Shown: in pieces, positions 19,720-28,422 of the stretch
Layout of the letters: the number at the start of each line of letters is the position of its first letter
How positions within the stretch are numbered: position 1 is the stretch's first letter
Source: CAIWHR01 sp963734055
GTDB lineage: Bacteria > Pseudomonadota > Gammaproteobacteria > Burkholderiales > Casimicrobiaceae
NCBI GenBank assembly: GCA_963734055.1
Contig: CAVTFQ010000007.1
Location: 62,001 to 126,000 of the forward strand
Length of the DNA: 64,000 nt
Direction: 5' to 3'
Notes under the pieces: generated by a model
The model's database searches: none
Told to the model about the DNA's origin: nothing
Seen by the model: the letters and a program-made list of their open reading frames with translations, nothing else
Position numbers and translations under genes: made by a program

Positions 19720-22700
19720 TCATTGCTGCGCGCAGCCAGCGCGAGACGGAGACCCCTTCGAACCCTGGCACGGCGGAGGGCGGGCTTGCTTCGAGCCACT
19801 CTTGGGATAGAGCACCCCGGCGAACTTCTTGTCGGCGATCGGCGTGAACGAGACGCCGACGGTCGGAGTCGTCGCGCCGAACGGCGGACCCGGGTTCGCG
19901 GCGCCCCCGGTGATCGTAAGACCCCCGGCCTGGCGCTCGAGGAAGTTGGGCGCCTGCACCGAGTCGAATGGGATCGCGGGCGAGAGGCCCGACCCCGCAC
20001 AGTTCTCCGTCGGGAGGCAGGGGCCGAGCGCATAGCTCGTCGTCGCGCCGATGAAGGTCAGGTAATAGTTGGCCGACCAGATTGTCGTGTCGCCGATCCG
20101 GAGCTCCATCGGGAAGGACCGGGTCGGATAGAGCGTGGCGGGCGTCTCGAGGATGCCGGTGGTGGTGATCACGGTTCCCGGTGTCGACGAGGTGACGGGG
20201 ACGATGATCGTGCAGCCTCCGACCGGGAGCACGGACGTCGCCGGCAGCGCGAGTTCGGTGCCGTCGGCACTGATGCTGGCGCCGGTGCAGCTGCCGCCCG
20301 CCCGCGGCGACGTGATCTTGATTCCTCCTGACAGCGCGACCACGAAGGGCGCGGTCAAACCGAGCGGTGCCCCCGTCACGTTGGCGAGGGTGGCCGACAT
20401 CGTCGCCGAGCCTCCGGAAACAATCGTCGCCGGCGCGATGGCCAGCGCGACGGCGCCGGCCTTGCCCTGCACCGTGAGCGCGGCGCTCGATGCCGGCGCC
20501 GTTCCCTTGTCGGTCGTGAGCGCGGGCGCCTGCACGGCGAACGCGCCCGGCGACGACGAGGTGAGCGTGGCGGTGATGGTGCAGCTCGGGCCGCGGCTGT
20601 TGACGGTGACCGCGCCGACGGCGATGTTGGTGGGGTTGACCGCGACCCCGGTGCATTGGGCTCCCGAGGAGGCCGCGGTGACGCCGGGCGGCATCGGAAT
20701 CAGGAGCCCTTGCCGCAGCGTCAGCGAAGGCGCAGAGGCGGGATTGCTGATGACGATCGTCAACGTCGCCGTCCCGCCCGGCGCGATCGTCGGGGGATCG
20801 ATCGACATGGCGGCGCACGGCGGGCTGCATGGCGTCGCCGGGGTCACCGTCAACGCGGCAGTTCCGGGCGGGAGCCCGACCGCGATATCGACCGGAGTGG
20901 GCGTCGAGTAGCTGCCCTGCCCGCCATAGCTGAACTTGTTCCCGGCGAGCCAGAGGTCGGGCCATTGTTCGCTCAGCTCCGCGGGCGGCGTCCAGTTGAA
21001 GCCGAACTTGGCCTGGGCGTTCCCCGCCGCCGCTGCGGGCGGCGTGCCGGAGGTCCGTGCATAGAGGGGCATGCCGTGGGAGCGCTGCGATTCGTCCGCA
21101 TTGAACGCCCGCACGATCACCGTGTACGGCGTTCCGGGATCGAGTCCGGTCATCGTATAGGTCGCCGTGCCTGAGGCGGGCTGGATCACCGTTGCGGAGG
21201 TCGTCTCGTAAGGCGGCGACCAGGTGATGACGTAATGATCCGCCCCCGCCCCTGTCGGCCATTGCACGGTGATCGAAGAGGCGTCCTGCGTCGGGACTGT
21301 GACGAACGGAGCGTCGAGACGCTCGTCGGGCAGGATCCAGATGCGCAGCGTGCCCCCGATCGGGAACACGATGTCGGGCGACGGCCGGCCCTTGCGGTCG
21401 GAGAATGCGAACCCGTATGCGTCCGAATGGTTGTACATGAACGCGGCCCATGGGTTGTACCGACCGTCGTTCGAGCTCCGTGCGAGGCCGAACGGGTACT
21501 GGACCGGCGGCAATCCGTACCAGGCGCCCGACCGGCCTTTGCCCCCGCTGGACGCATCGGCGGCGCCGCCCATGTAGCCGAAGTTGAGCGCGGAGAACAC
21601 GTCGGCCTGGATCCAGCCATAAACGGAGTTCGCGAGGCTCGCAAGCCCCGCAGTGTCGCTGTCCGAGCACGGGTGCAGCGTCCCACCGGATGCGAGCGCG
21701 AGCGTCTCGCAGTTCTGCACCGCGCCGTAGATGAAGAAGTCGGCGCTCCCGGAACCGTTGTCCTGGCGCGGCAGCGGAATGCAGATATCCGCATTGGAGG
21801 GCAGCGGTGACGGAGCGGCGGTCGAGCCCGTGAGCTTGATGAGCCAGCCGTCGACCGCGAGTGAGGGCGCGAGGCAGGAGGCCGTGGTCTTGCTCGTCAT
21901 CCTGGTGATCGTTCCGGTGTAGCCGAACGTGTACGCCGAGGTCTGATTGGCATCCGCCTCGGTAAACGTGTAGCGGGCGTCCGCGAGCGCGTCGAGATAG
22001 CCGGCAAAGCTCGGGTAGGGCCAGGGCTTGGGCGAGGTCGACTTGACAGGCAGCGGGCTCGTGCCGGGAGCGGCGACCTGATTCGGCCCGATCACGCGCA
22101 GGAAGTCGTTGGCCGGGGTCGTGCCGGGCACGAATGTCGTGTTGCCGGTGCTGCCCTTGGCGACGAATGCGTTCTGCAGGGCGGGGCTGACGTTAGTGAG
22201 CGCCCTGAGCATGGTCGGCGTCGACGTGTAATAGGTGACGCGGTCGAGAGGATCGCGCAACGACGTGTCGCCCGCTGCGAACGTCTCGAGCTGCAGCGGG
22301 ATCCCGTAGAAATCGATCGACGTGAGGTCGCCGTTGCTCGCGATGGCGCTCGAATACGAGAACTCGAGTGGCTGGAACCGGTACTTTGCGGTGACAGTTG
22401 GCGCCGGCGGGTAACTGACGCCCGTGTCGTAGGAAACGAACAGCGTGCCCGAGCTCACCGTGCTCATCGTGAACTGGTAGACGGGCAGGTTCTGCCGGCC
22501 CGAGTACGGAGAGTTCACGGTCAACGCGCCGCCCGACGGTGTCGTCGCCGGCGTCGGACACGTCGGGAGGGGCGGGCTCGTCGGGCATGCGAGCGGCGTT
22601 CCCGTCGTCCGAGGCGCGCTCGCGTTGCTCATGTCGACGGAGGTCACGGACGACACGCTGAACGGGTATGTGGTTGTCGAGCCATCCTTGTTCTTGCCCA

Positions 22701-22878
22701 CGACGTCCTGACCCGCGAGCAGCAGCATCACCTCGCTGTCGGGGCGGCCGCTGTCGTTGATGACCTGGACCGTGATCGGCGTTTGCGGGACGAAGGTGCC
22801 CGCCGCCGCGGGAAAGGCCGGGCAGAGGAGCGCGAGGGTGGAGAGGACGCGAGCGTATCGGGGCATGGCGGAAGTCAT
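19720..22878 (-). CDS. large secreted protein: GH64/thaumatin-like domain, Fn3 and Ig-like repeats
   Basis: A 1052-residue exported protein. A signal peptide (ARVLSTLALLCPAFPAAAG) comes first. Residues ~25-520 resemble beta-1,3-glucanase family 64 (RFQPLEFSYSS, LTSIDFYGIPLQLETF, NPWAAFMYNHSDAYGFAFSD), suggesting beta-1,3-glucan binding or cleavage. A fibronectin type III unit follows (VPTQDASSITVQWPTGAG to PGTPYTVIVRAFNADE). The C-terminal half holds threonine/serine-rich Ig-like repeats of the kind with PATIVSGGSATMSATLAN. Catalytic acids could not be checked. Starts at 22866 and 22941 are also possible. The family call is from motif memory. Confidence 0.62.
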   Translation of the reverse strand: MTSAMPRYARVLSTLALLCPAFPAAAGTFVPQTPITVQVINDSGRPDSEVMLLLAGQDVVGKNKDGSTTTYPFSVSSVTSVDMSNASAPRTTGTPLACPTSPPLPTCPTPATTPSGGALTVNSPYSGRQNLPVYQFTMSTVSSGTLFVSYDTGVSYPPAPTVTAKYRFQPLEFSYSSAIASNGDLTSIDFYGIPLQLETFAAGDTSLRDPLDRVTYYTSTPTMLRALTNVSPALQNAFVAKGSTGNTTFVPGTTPANDFLRVIGPNQVAAPGTSPLPVKSTSPKPWPYPSFAGYLDALADARYTFTEADANQTSAYTFGYTGTITRMTSKTTASCLAPSLAVDGWLIKLTGSTAAPSPLPSNADICIPLPRQDNGSGSADFFIYGAVQNCETLALASGGTLHPCSDSDTAGLASLANSVYGWIQADVFSALNFGYMGGAADASSGGKGRSGAWYGLPPVQYPFGLARSSNDGRYNPWAAFMYNHSDAYGFAFSDRKGRPSPDIVFPIGGTLRIWILPDERLDAPFVTVPTQDASSITVQWPTGAGADHYVITWSPPYETTSATVIQPASGTATYTMTGLDPGTPYTVIVRAFNADESQRSHGMPLYARTSGTPPAAAAGNAQAKFGFNWTPPAELSEQWPDLWLAGNKFSYGGQGSYSTPTPVDIAVGLPPGTAALTVTPATPCSPPCAAMSIDPPTIAPGGTATLTIVISNPASAPSLTLRQGLLIPMPPGVTAASSGAQCTGVAVNPTNIAVGAVTVNSRGPSCTITATLTSSSPGAFAVQAPALTTDKGTAPASSAALTVQGKAGAVALAIAPATIVSGGSATMSATLANVTGAPLGLTAPFVVALSGGIKITSPRAGGSCTGASISADGTELALPATSVLPVGGCTIIVPVTSSTPGTVITTTGILETPATLYPTRSFPMELRIGDTTIWSANYYLTFIGATTSYALGPCLPTENCAGSGLSPAIPFDSVQAPNFLERQAGGLTITGGAANPGPPFGATTPTVGVSFTPIADKKFAGVLYPKSGSKQARPPPCQGSKGSPSRAGCAQQ

Positions 22879-23094
22879 TCGGCGAAGGGCGGGAGCGGCG
22901 CAGCGCTCCGGGAGACGGCACCGCGTTCGACCGGACAGCAAGTCGTGTGCCAGACGTCGCCGACCGCGGTCGTGCTTGAGGCAGTACGTGGGGCTCCGCT
23001 ATCATGCGCAGCCGAGCGCGCTTCTCCCGCGCTCCCCCGCCCGTGCCGGCCGGCGTCACGTCGGCGCCGAATTGTCCTTTCCGAGGTTCGCATC

Positions 23095-23955
23095 GTGAAA
23101 CGCTTCCTTATCGGATGTCTCGTCGTCGCGAGCCTGCTCGCGACCGGCGCGCTCGCGCAGCAACCGACAGGTGCCCTTGGCCGAATCAAGGCCGCCAAGG
23201 CGATCAACGTCGCCTATTCGCCGGAGTCGCTGCCGTTCTCGTTCAAGGGCCCGAACAACGAGCCCGCCGGCTATTCGATCGACCTTTGCCGGCGCGTGAT
23301 CGCGCAGATCGGGCGCGCGGTGGGCGAGCCGGGCCTCAAGGTGAACTGGCTCCCCGCACCGACCCCCGACCGCTTGAAGATGGTCGCGAGCGGCAAGGCC
23401 GACCTCGAGTGCGCGAATACGACGCAGACGCTCGGGCGGCTCGCCGAGGTCGATTTCTCGGGGCTCATCTTTCTCGATGCTGGCGGCTTTCTCGTGCGCT
23501 CGGACTCGTCGGCCAGCAAGCTGGCCGACCTGAACGGCAAGAAGATCGCCGTCTTGCGCGGCACGACCACCGAGACGCGCCTTCGCGCCGCGCTGCAGCG
23601 GCAGCTCGTCAACGCCACCGTCGTTCCGATCGGCGACGCGGTCGAGGGCATCACGCTCGTCGAGTCCGGCGGCGCCGACGCGTACGCCGGCGACAAGGTC
23701 AAGCTCGTCGGCCTCGTTGCCCAGGCGAAGGATCCCTCGAAATTCAGGATGCCGGTCGAGGACCTCTCGTTCGAGCCCTACGCGATGGCGCTGCCGCGCA
23801 ACGACTCGGCGCTGCGCCTCGAGGTGAACCGCGCGCTGACGCAGGTGTACGTGAGCGGCGAGATCGGCCGGATCTTCGACCAGTGGTTCGGCAAGCTGGG
23901 CCAGCCCACCGGGCTGCTCGCGGCGATGTACCTGCTCTACGCGATTCCGCAGTGA
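23095..23955 (+). CDS. amino-acid-type ABC transporter substrate-binding protein (SBP_bac_3)
   Basis: A 286-residue periplasmic binding protein of the family that includes glutamate, glutamine and other polar amino acid binders. A signal peptide (VKRFLIGCLVVASLLATGALAQ) leads to the first lobe (INVAYSPESLPFSF, GYSIDLCRRV) and hinge (GKKIAVLRGTTTETRL). The start is a GTG at 23095 with gagg about 10 bp upstream; the longer frame would place the signal inside the protein. No permease or ATPase gene is adjacent, so it is an orphan binding protein, possibly a sensor partner or served by a transporter elsewhere. Confidence 0.84.
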   Translation: MKRFLIGCLVVASLLATGALAQQPTGALGRIKAAKAINVAYSPESLPFSFKGPNNEPAGYSIDLCRRVIAQIGRAVGEPGLKVNWLPAPTPDRLKMVASGKADLECANTTQTLGRLAEVDFSGLIFLDAGGFLVRSDSSASKLADLNGKKIAVLRGTTTETRLRAALQRQLVNATVVPIGDAVEGITLVESGGADAYAGDKVKLVGLVAQAKDPSKFRMPVEDLSFEPYAMALPRNDSALRLEVNRALTQVYVSGEIGRIFDQWFGKLGQPTGLLAAMYLLYAIPQ

Positions 23956-24005
23956 GCGGCCCGGCGTGAGGACGGGGACACCGGGATCGCGCGGCTGATC
24001 CCTGT

Positions 24006-24797
24006 GTGCCGGAGACCCCTACGGCCTCTACGAACTCCCGCCTGATCGGCGGGATCGTCGCGGTCGCGGTGCTCGGCATCGCGGTGGCGCTGGTCGCGCC
24101 GGCCGTGCCTCAGCCGCTGTCCTATCACGGGTTCGTCGACCGGAGAGCTGCGTTCGGGATCCCGAACTTCGCCGACGTCGTGTCGAACGCCGGCTTCCTC
24201 GCCTCGGGACTCTGGGGGCTTGTCATTGTGCTTGGCGCGCGCGCGCGCTTTCAAGTCGCGCAGGAGCGCTGGCCGTGGGCCGTGTTCTTCCTTGGCCTCG
24301 TGCTGACCGCGTTCGGGTCGGCGTACTACCACCTCGCGCCGGACAACGAGCGGCTGTTCTGGGACCGGCTGCCGATCACGGTCGCGTTCATGGCCCTCGT
24401 CTCGTCGCAAGTCGTGGACCGAATTAGCGTCCGCGCAGGCGTCGCGCTGCTCGTGCCGCTGCTCGTCGTCGGCGCGGCCTCGGTCGTCTTCTGGCGCGCC
24501 ACCGAGCGCGCCGGCGCGGGGAACCTCGTCCCCTACGTCGTGGTTCAGGGGGGCGCGATGCTGATCCTGCTCTGGCTCGCGCTCGCCCATCCATCGCGCT
24601 ACACGCGCGGAACGGACATCGTCTGGATGTTCGCCTGGTACGTGCTCGCCAAGCTTTTCGAGACGTTCGACGAGCAGGTGTTCCAGCTCGGCAATGTCGT
24701 CAGCGGACACACGCTGAAGCACGTGGCCGCGTCAGTCTCGGGCTTCGTCGCATGCGCGATGCTGCTGCGGCGGCGGGTTCGTCCGACGTCCGGCTAG
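24006..24797 (+). CDS. ceramidase-like CREST-family membrane protein
   Basis: A 263-residue protein with about seven membrane helices. It matches the alkaline ceramidase/CREST hydrolase superfamily by its spaced metal and catalytic residues: the serine and histidine of GSAYYHLAP, the aspartate of FWDRLP and the H-x3-H of SGHTLKHVAAS. Bacterial members are mostly uncharacterised, so the substrate (ceramide or another amide lipid) is inference. The start is a GTG at 24006 without a clear ribosome site. It lies 50 bp after the binding protein and 60 bp before aroE. Confidence 0.72.
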   Translation: MPETPTASTNSRLIGGIVAVAVLGIAVALVAPAVPQPLSYHGFVDRRAAFGIPNFADVVSNAGFLASGLWGLVIVLGARARFQVAQERWPWAVFFLGLVLTAFGSAYYHLAPDNERLFWDRLPITVAFMALVSSQVVDRISVRAGVALLVPLLVVGAASVVFWRATERAGAGNLVPYVVVQGGAMLILLWLALAHPSRYTRGTDIVWMFAWYVLAKLFETFDEQVFQLGNVVSGHTLKHVAASVSGFVACAMLLRRRVRPTSG

Positions 24798-24856
24798 CGT
24801 ACGGCGACATAGGTTCCATCGCGGACCGTCGTGGCGGGCATGAGAGAATCGCGGCC

Positions 24857-25711
24857 GTGAGCTCTCCCGCCGCCCGCCGCGCCTGCGTCATCGGCCACCC
24901 GATTGCCCACTCCCGCTCCCCGCTCATCCACGGCCATTGGCTCGAGTCGCTGGGGATCGAGGGCGAATACGACAAGCAGGACGTGCCGCCCGAACAGTTC
25001 CGCGATTTCCTGCTGCAGTTGCGCGAACGCGGCTACGTCGGCGGCAACGTGACGGTCCCGCACAAGGAGTCCGCCTACCAGCTCGTCGAGCGGCGCGACC
25101 CCGCGGCAGAAGTCATCGGCGCGGTCAACACGATCTGGTACGAGGACGACACGCTCTGCGGCGGCAATTCCGATGCCCACGGATTCATCACGAGCCTGGA
25201 CGAATACGCGCCGGGCTGGGACGTCGCGGGTGCACGCGCCGTCGTTCTTGGCGCCGGCGGCGCTGCGCACGCCGCCGCGTTCGCGCTTCACGCGCGCGGC
25301 GTCGTGGTTACGGTGGTCAATCGCACGATGGATCGGGCGCGACTGCTTGCGGCCCGTTTCGGAGACGGCGTGTCGGCCCGCCCCGCGACGGACCTTCCCG
25401 AGCTGCTCGCGACGGCTGACCTGGTCGCGAACTGCACGTCCCTCGGCATGGCGGGCCAGCCGCCGCTCTCGGCGGACCTGACACCGCTCAAGCGCACGGC
25501 CGTAGTCTGCGACGCCGTCTACGTGCCGCTCGAGACGGGGCTTCTCTCGACCGCGGCCGCGCGGGGCCACCGGATCGTCGACGGCCTCGGAATGCTCCTC
25601 CATCAGGCCGGCTACGGGTTCCACAAATGGTTCGGCGCGATGCCCGACGTGACGGCCGAACTGCGCTCGCTGATCGAGGCCGACATCCACGCGAAGACGC
25701 GCACGGCGTGA
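24857..25711 (+). CDS. aroE: shikimate dehydrogenase
   Basis: Catalyses NADPH-dependent reduction of 3-dehydroshikimate to shikimate in aromatic amino acid biosynthesis. The 284-residue protein has the substrate motif HSRSPLIHG, the catalytic lysine in NVTVPHKES, the aspartate in GNSDAHGF, the dinucleotide loop VVLGAGGAAHAA and the NADP-type VVNRT strand. The GTG at 24857 was chosen because family proteins begin shortly before RRACVIGHPIAHS. The aroE-type length is complete. Its neighbours are unrelated, so it is probably expressed alone or with the ceramidase-like gene. Confidence 0.9.
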   Translation: MSSPAARRACVIGHPIAHSRSPLIHGHWLESLGIEGEYDKQDVPPEQFRDFLLQLRERGYVGGNVTVPHKESAYQLVERRDPAAEVIGAVNTIWYEDDTLCGGNSDAHGFITSLDEYAPGWDVAGARAVVLGAGGAAHAAAFALHARGVVVTVVNRTMDRARLLAARFGDGVSARPATDLPELLATADLVANCTSLGMAGQPPLSADLTPLKRTAVVCDAVYVPLETGLLSTAAARGHRIVDGLGMLLHQAGYGFHKWFGAMPDVTAELRSLIEADIHAKTRTA

Positions 25712-25869
25712 TGGCGATCGTCGCGCTCGTTTCGCCGGGTTGAGCGAGCGAACGAGGGATATTCGCCCGTACTCTGCCGGGCCGCCGCGCGCCGCCGCTT
25801 CCGCGAGGCCCGGCTGTCTGCTCCAGTCCCGACCGGACAGCAGTTTCCGGGAGGGGGTGTCCTCCGGCG

Positions 25870-26145
25870 TCAGTGGGTCGTCGCGGGCGAGTTCGCTTCG
25901 AGCCACGCGCAAACCGCGTCCTTGAGCGCGACGCCGGCTCGCCAGAAGCCCGCGTCCTGCGGGTCGAGGAGCGTGGCGTGGCGCACGATCGTGTCCCACG
26001 CGCGCTGCTTGGCGGCAAATTCTACCGAGGGATCGGTAATGGCCGCGCGAAACTGCTCGATTTCGGAGACGAAGCTCGCGGCGGCGATGCCGGCCGCGCC
26101 TTCAACTGTCGTCGCTCGCACCGCTGCTCCTTTCGCTCGCGGCAT
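25870..26145 (-). CDS. small hypothetical protein
   Basis: A 91-residue soluble protein, predicted mainly helical (EIEQFRAAITDPSVEFAAKQ, then RAWDTIVRHATLLD and GVALKDAVCAWLEAN). No family is recognised. The ATG at 26145 is preferred because upstream in-frame sequence is proline- and arginine-rich and looks non-coding. It follows the lipase-like gene on the same strand by 187 bp. The reading frame has the strong third-position GC of neighbouring genes, which supports coding. Confidence 0.5.
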   Translation of the reverse strand: MPRAKGAAVRATTVEGAAGIAAASFVSEIEQFRAAITDPSVEFAAKQRAWDTIVRHATLLDPQDAGFWRAGVALKDAVCAWLEANSPATTH

Positions 26146-26332
26146 TGCCGGATCGCGGGTCGGGGCTCGCTCGCGTCGCTTGCCGCTCTGGCTTCGTACG
26201 AGCAAGGACCGTACCAGCGCGGCCTTCCGTGCACGCCCGGGCGGCTCCGAAGTGACGGCGCGGGAGCCGTCGCGATCGGCGTGTGGGGTTTCCCCGGGGC
26301 AAACGCCCGGTTGCCCGGACCTCGCTTGCGGA

Positions 26333-27559
26333 TCACGCCCGGGACAACCACTGCCGGATCTTGGCGTAGACGTCGTCATGGTCGAGCAGATCCAGATGGT
26401 TCATGCCACGGCCGATCCACACGCGGGACCGAGGAAGTTCCAGCGCGAAGCGGGCGTCTCTATGCCGGCCGAGTGCGCTTTGGAGGGGCACGACGCCATC
26501 GCCGATTACCCGGTCGTGCAGCTTGCGCGCGCGCTTTTTCGTCGTCGCAGCAATCGCATAGCACGAGACGCCGGCGGGCAGCGGGACCGTGCTTCGAACG
26601 TCGCCCGTACGCGCGAAGCGATCGCGACCCTCCCAGTCCGCGTCGATCAGATTGCCGTAGCGAAGGTCGGTGATGCCGGCGCTGCGGATCCTGCCCAGCC
26701 GCGCGAACGGGGCCACGTACGGGCTGATCCCGAGCAGGATGTCCACCCAGTTGCCGCCGCGCTCGAGCGGGGCGCCGTGATGCGGCGTGCCGAGAAAGAC
26801 GAGCTTGTCGAGGCGGCGGACCCAGGCGTGCCCCGCTGCCGCCCCGTACTCGCAGGCGCTCCGCGCGACGAGACCGCCCATGCTGTAGCCGATCAGTACG
26901 AGCTCCTTCGGCGGTGCCGGCCATGCCGACACGAGCGCGTCCATGATGTCGGCGAACTCGCGGCCGTTGACCGAGATGTGGCGGCCGCTGTTGTAGTACA
27001 GATAGACGGGCGTGAATCCCAGGTCACGGGAGAGCGCGGCGCCGTGATCGTGACCCCTCCGGTTCCACTGCAGATCGTTCATGCACAACCCGTGCAGCAG
27101 CACGACGACCCTGTCGGCATGCGGCGGAATCGCTGCGGCCAGTGACGGCGTATCGGACGGCACCGGCCGTCCGTCGCGGCGCAGGCACATGCGGATCGCG
27201 AGCGGATTCGCCGAGGCCTCGAGGTAGTCGCCGAGCACGCCATTCAGCGCAGCCAGCAGCGCTTCGCGACCGGGCCACGCGCTGCGCTCGCCGAGCAGGG
27301 GTTCGAGCCGCGCAAGCAATCGTTCGAGGCCATGACCCACGACGCCAGTGATGCCGCGGACGCTTCGGTAGACGAGCCCGGTGATGCCTCTCGTTCGGTC
27401 TCGTTTGGCGGCGCGAAGCACGCGTGGAGGGCTCGCGATGTTGAGGTGCATCGCCTCGACGATGCCGACCACCCCGGTCACGGCATCGATGGTCAGCCGG
27501 CTGATGCCGCGGAGATCGGAGGGCGATACCTTGACTTTCGTGGTCGCGTCGTCGGGCAT
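26333..27559 (-). CDS. alpha/beta hydrolase, lipase-like
   Basis: A 408-residue serine hydrolase related to triacylglycerol lipases and PGAP1-like esterases. The oxyanion region is VVVLLHGLCMND, the nucleophile sits in VLIGYSMGGLVA, a substrate-side stretch is VFLGTPHHGAPLER, the acid is probably the aspartate of IGDGVVPL, and the histidine is in GRGMNHLDLLDH. No signal peptide is visible, so it is probably cytoplasmic. The first 140 residues form an N-terminal extension with a repeated GITG-V pattern of unknown role. It is divergent from the ABC transporter genes. Confidence 0.82.
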   Translation of the reverse strand: MPDDATTKVKVSPSDLRGISRLTIDAVTGVVGIVEAMHLNIASPPRVLRAAKRDRTRGITGLVYRSVRGITGVVGHGLERLLARLEPLLGERSAWPGREALLAALNGVLGDYLEASANPLAIRMCLRRDGRPVPSDTPSLAAAIPPHADRVVVLLHGLCMNDLQWNRRGHDHGAALSRDLGFTPVYLYYNSGRHISVNGREFADIMDALVSAWPAPPKELVLIGYSMGGLVARSACEYGAAAGHAWVRRLDKLVFLGTPHHGAPLERGGNWVDILLGISPYVAPFARLGRIRSAGITDLRYGNLIDADWEGRDRFARTGDVRSTVPLPAGVSCYAIAATTKKRARKLHDRVIGDGVVPLQSALGRHRDARFALELPRSRVWIGRGMNHLDLLDHDDVYAKIRQWLSRA

Positions 27560-27747
27560 GGTCGTCAGGCCGGACGCCGGTCCCCGTCGAGGACGACGCG
27601 GAGTCGCGATGGGGGCAAATCGGTCGCAACGGCCGACGCGGACGAGGCATCGTCGATCACGAACGAATCATACGCGGTTCGCGGTCGTCGGACTTCAGCC
27701 CGCCCGGAATCTTGCGCTGTGGACTCGCCGCCGCTACGCTCGGCGCC

Positions 27748-28422
27748 ATGCTGTCGATCCGCGGCCTCGCCAAGTCCTATGCCGGGCCGCGCCGGCGCGC
27801 GATCTTCCGCGACGTCGACCTCGAGCTCGGTCCGGGCGAATACGTCGCGGTGATGGGCGAGTCGGGGGTCGGCAAGTCGACGCTGCTCAATCTGATCGCG
27901 GGACTGGACCGAGCGGACGCGGGCACGATCGCGCTCGACGGCGTGACGCTCGAATCGCTCGACGACGACGCGCTCACGGCGCTGCGCCGAACGCAAATGG
28001 GCTTCGTGTTCCAGGCGTTCCACGTGCTGCCTTACCTGAGCGTCGCCGAGAACATCGCGCTGCCGCTGTCGCTCGTCGGCGTCGACCGCGATGCCGCTGC
28101 CGCGCGCGTGGGGTCGGTCCTCGCGGCCGTGGGGCTCGCCGAGCGGGCCGACAGCCCGCCGCGCGAGCTGTCCGGCGGCGAGCTGCAGCGCGTCGCGATC
28201 GCGCGCGCGATCGTGCACGAGCCGACGCTCGTGCTCGCCGACGAGCCGACGGGCAATCTCGATCCCGACAGCGCGGGACAAGTGCTGGCGCTCATGCGCG
28301 ACCAGGTCAAGGCCCGCGGGGCGGCGGCGATCCTCGTCACCCATTCCCGCGCCGCCGCGGCGACCGCCGATCGCGTGCTCGTCCTCTCGCGCGACGGGCT
28401 CCGCGCGCGATCCGATGCCTGA
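27748..28422 (+). CDS. ABC transporter ATP-binding protein, LolD/MacB-like
   Basis: A 224-residue ATPase for a type VII (MacB/Lol-like) ABC system. Walker A is GESGVGKST, the signature LSGGELQRVAIARA, Walker B VLADEPTG and the switch histidine in VTHSR. The DEPTGNLD sequence is typical of the LolD/MacB branch. ATG 27748 was chosen over 27712 because it begins the usual MLSIRGLAKSY. It overlaps the permease start by 8 bp, so they should form one transporter, not an importer with a binding protein. Confidence 0.88.
   Translation: MLSIRGLAKSYAGPRRRAIFRDVDLELGPGEYVAVMGESGVGKSTLLNLIAGLDRADAGTIALDGVTLESLDDDALTALRRTQMGFVFQAFHVLPYLSVAENIALPLSLVGVDRDAAAARVGSVLAAVGLAERADSPPRELSGGELQRVAIARAIVHEPTLVLADEPTGNLDPDSAGQVLALMRDQVKARGAAAILVTHSRAAAATADRVLVLSRDGLRARSDA

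Noticed and set aside
25812..25845. GCTGTC...GACAGC stem after aroE as a terminator
   Set aside because: The loop is long and no T-run follows on either strand.
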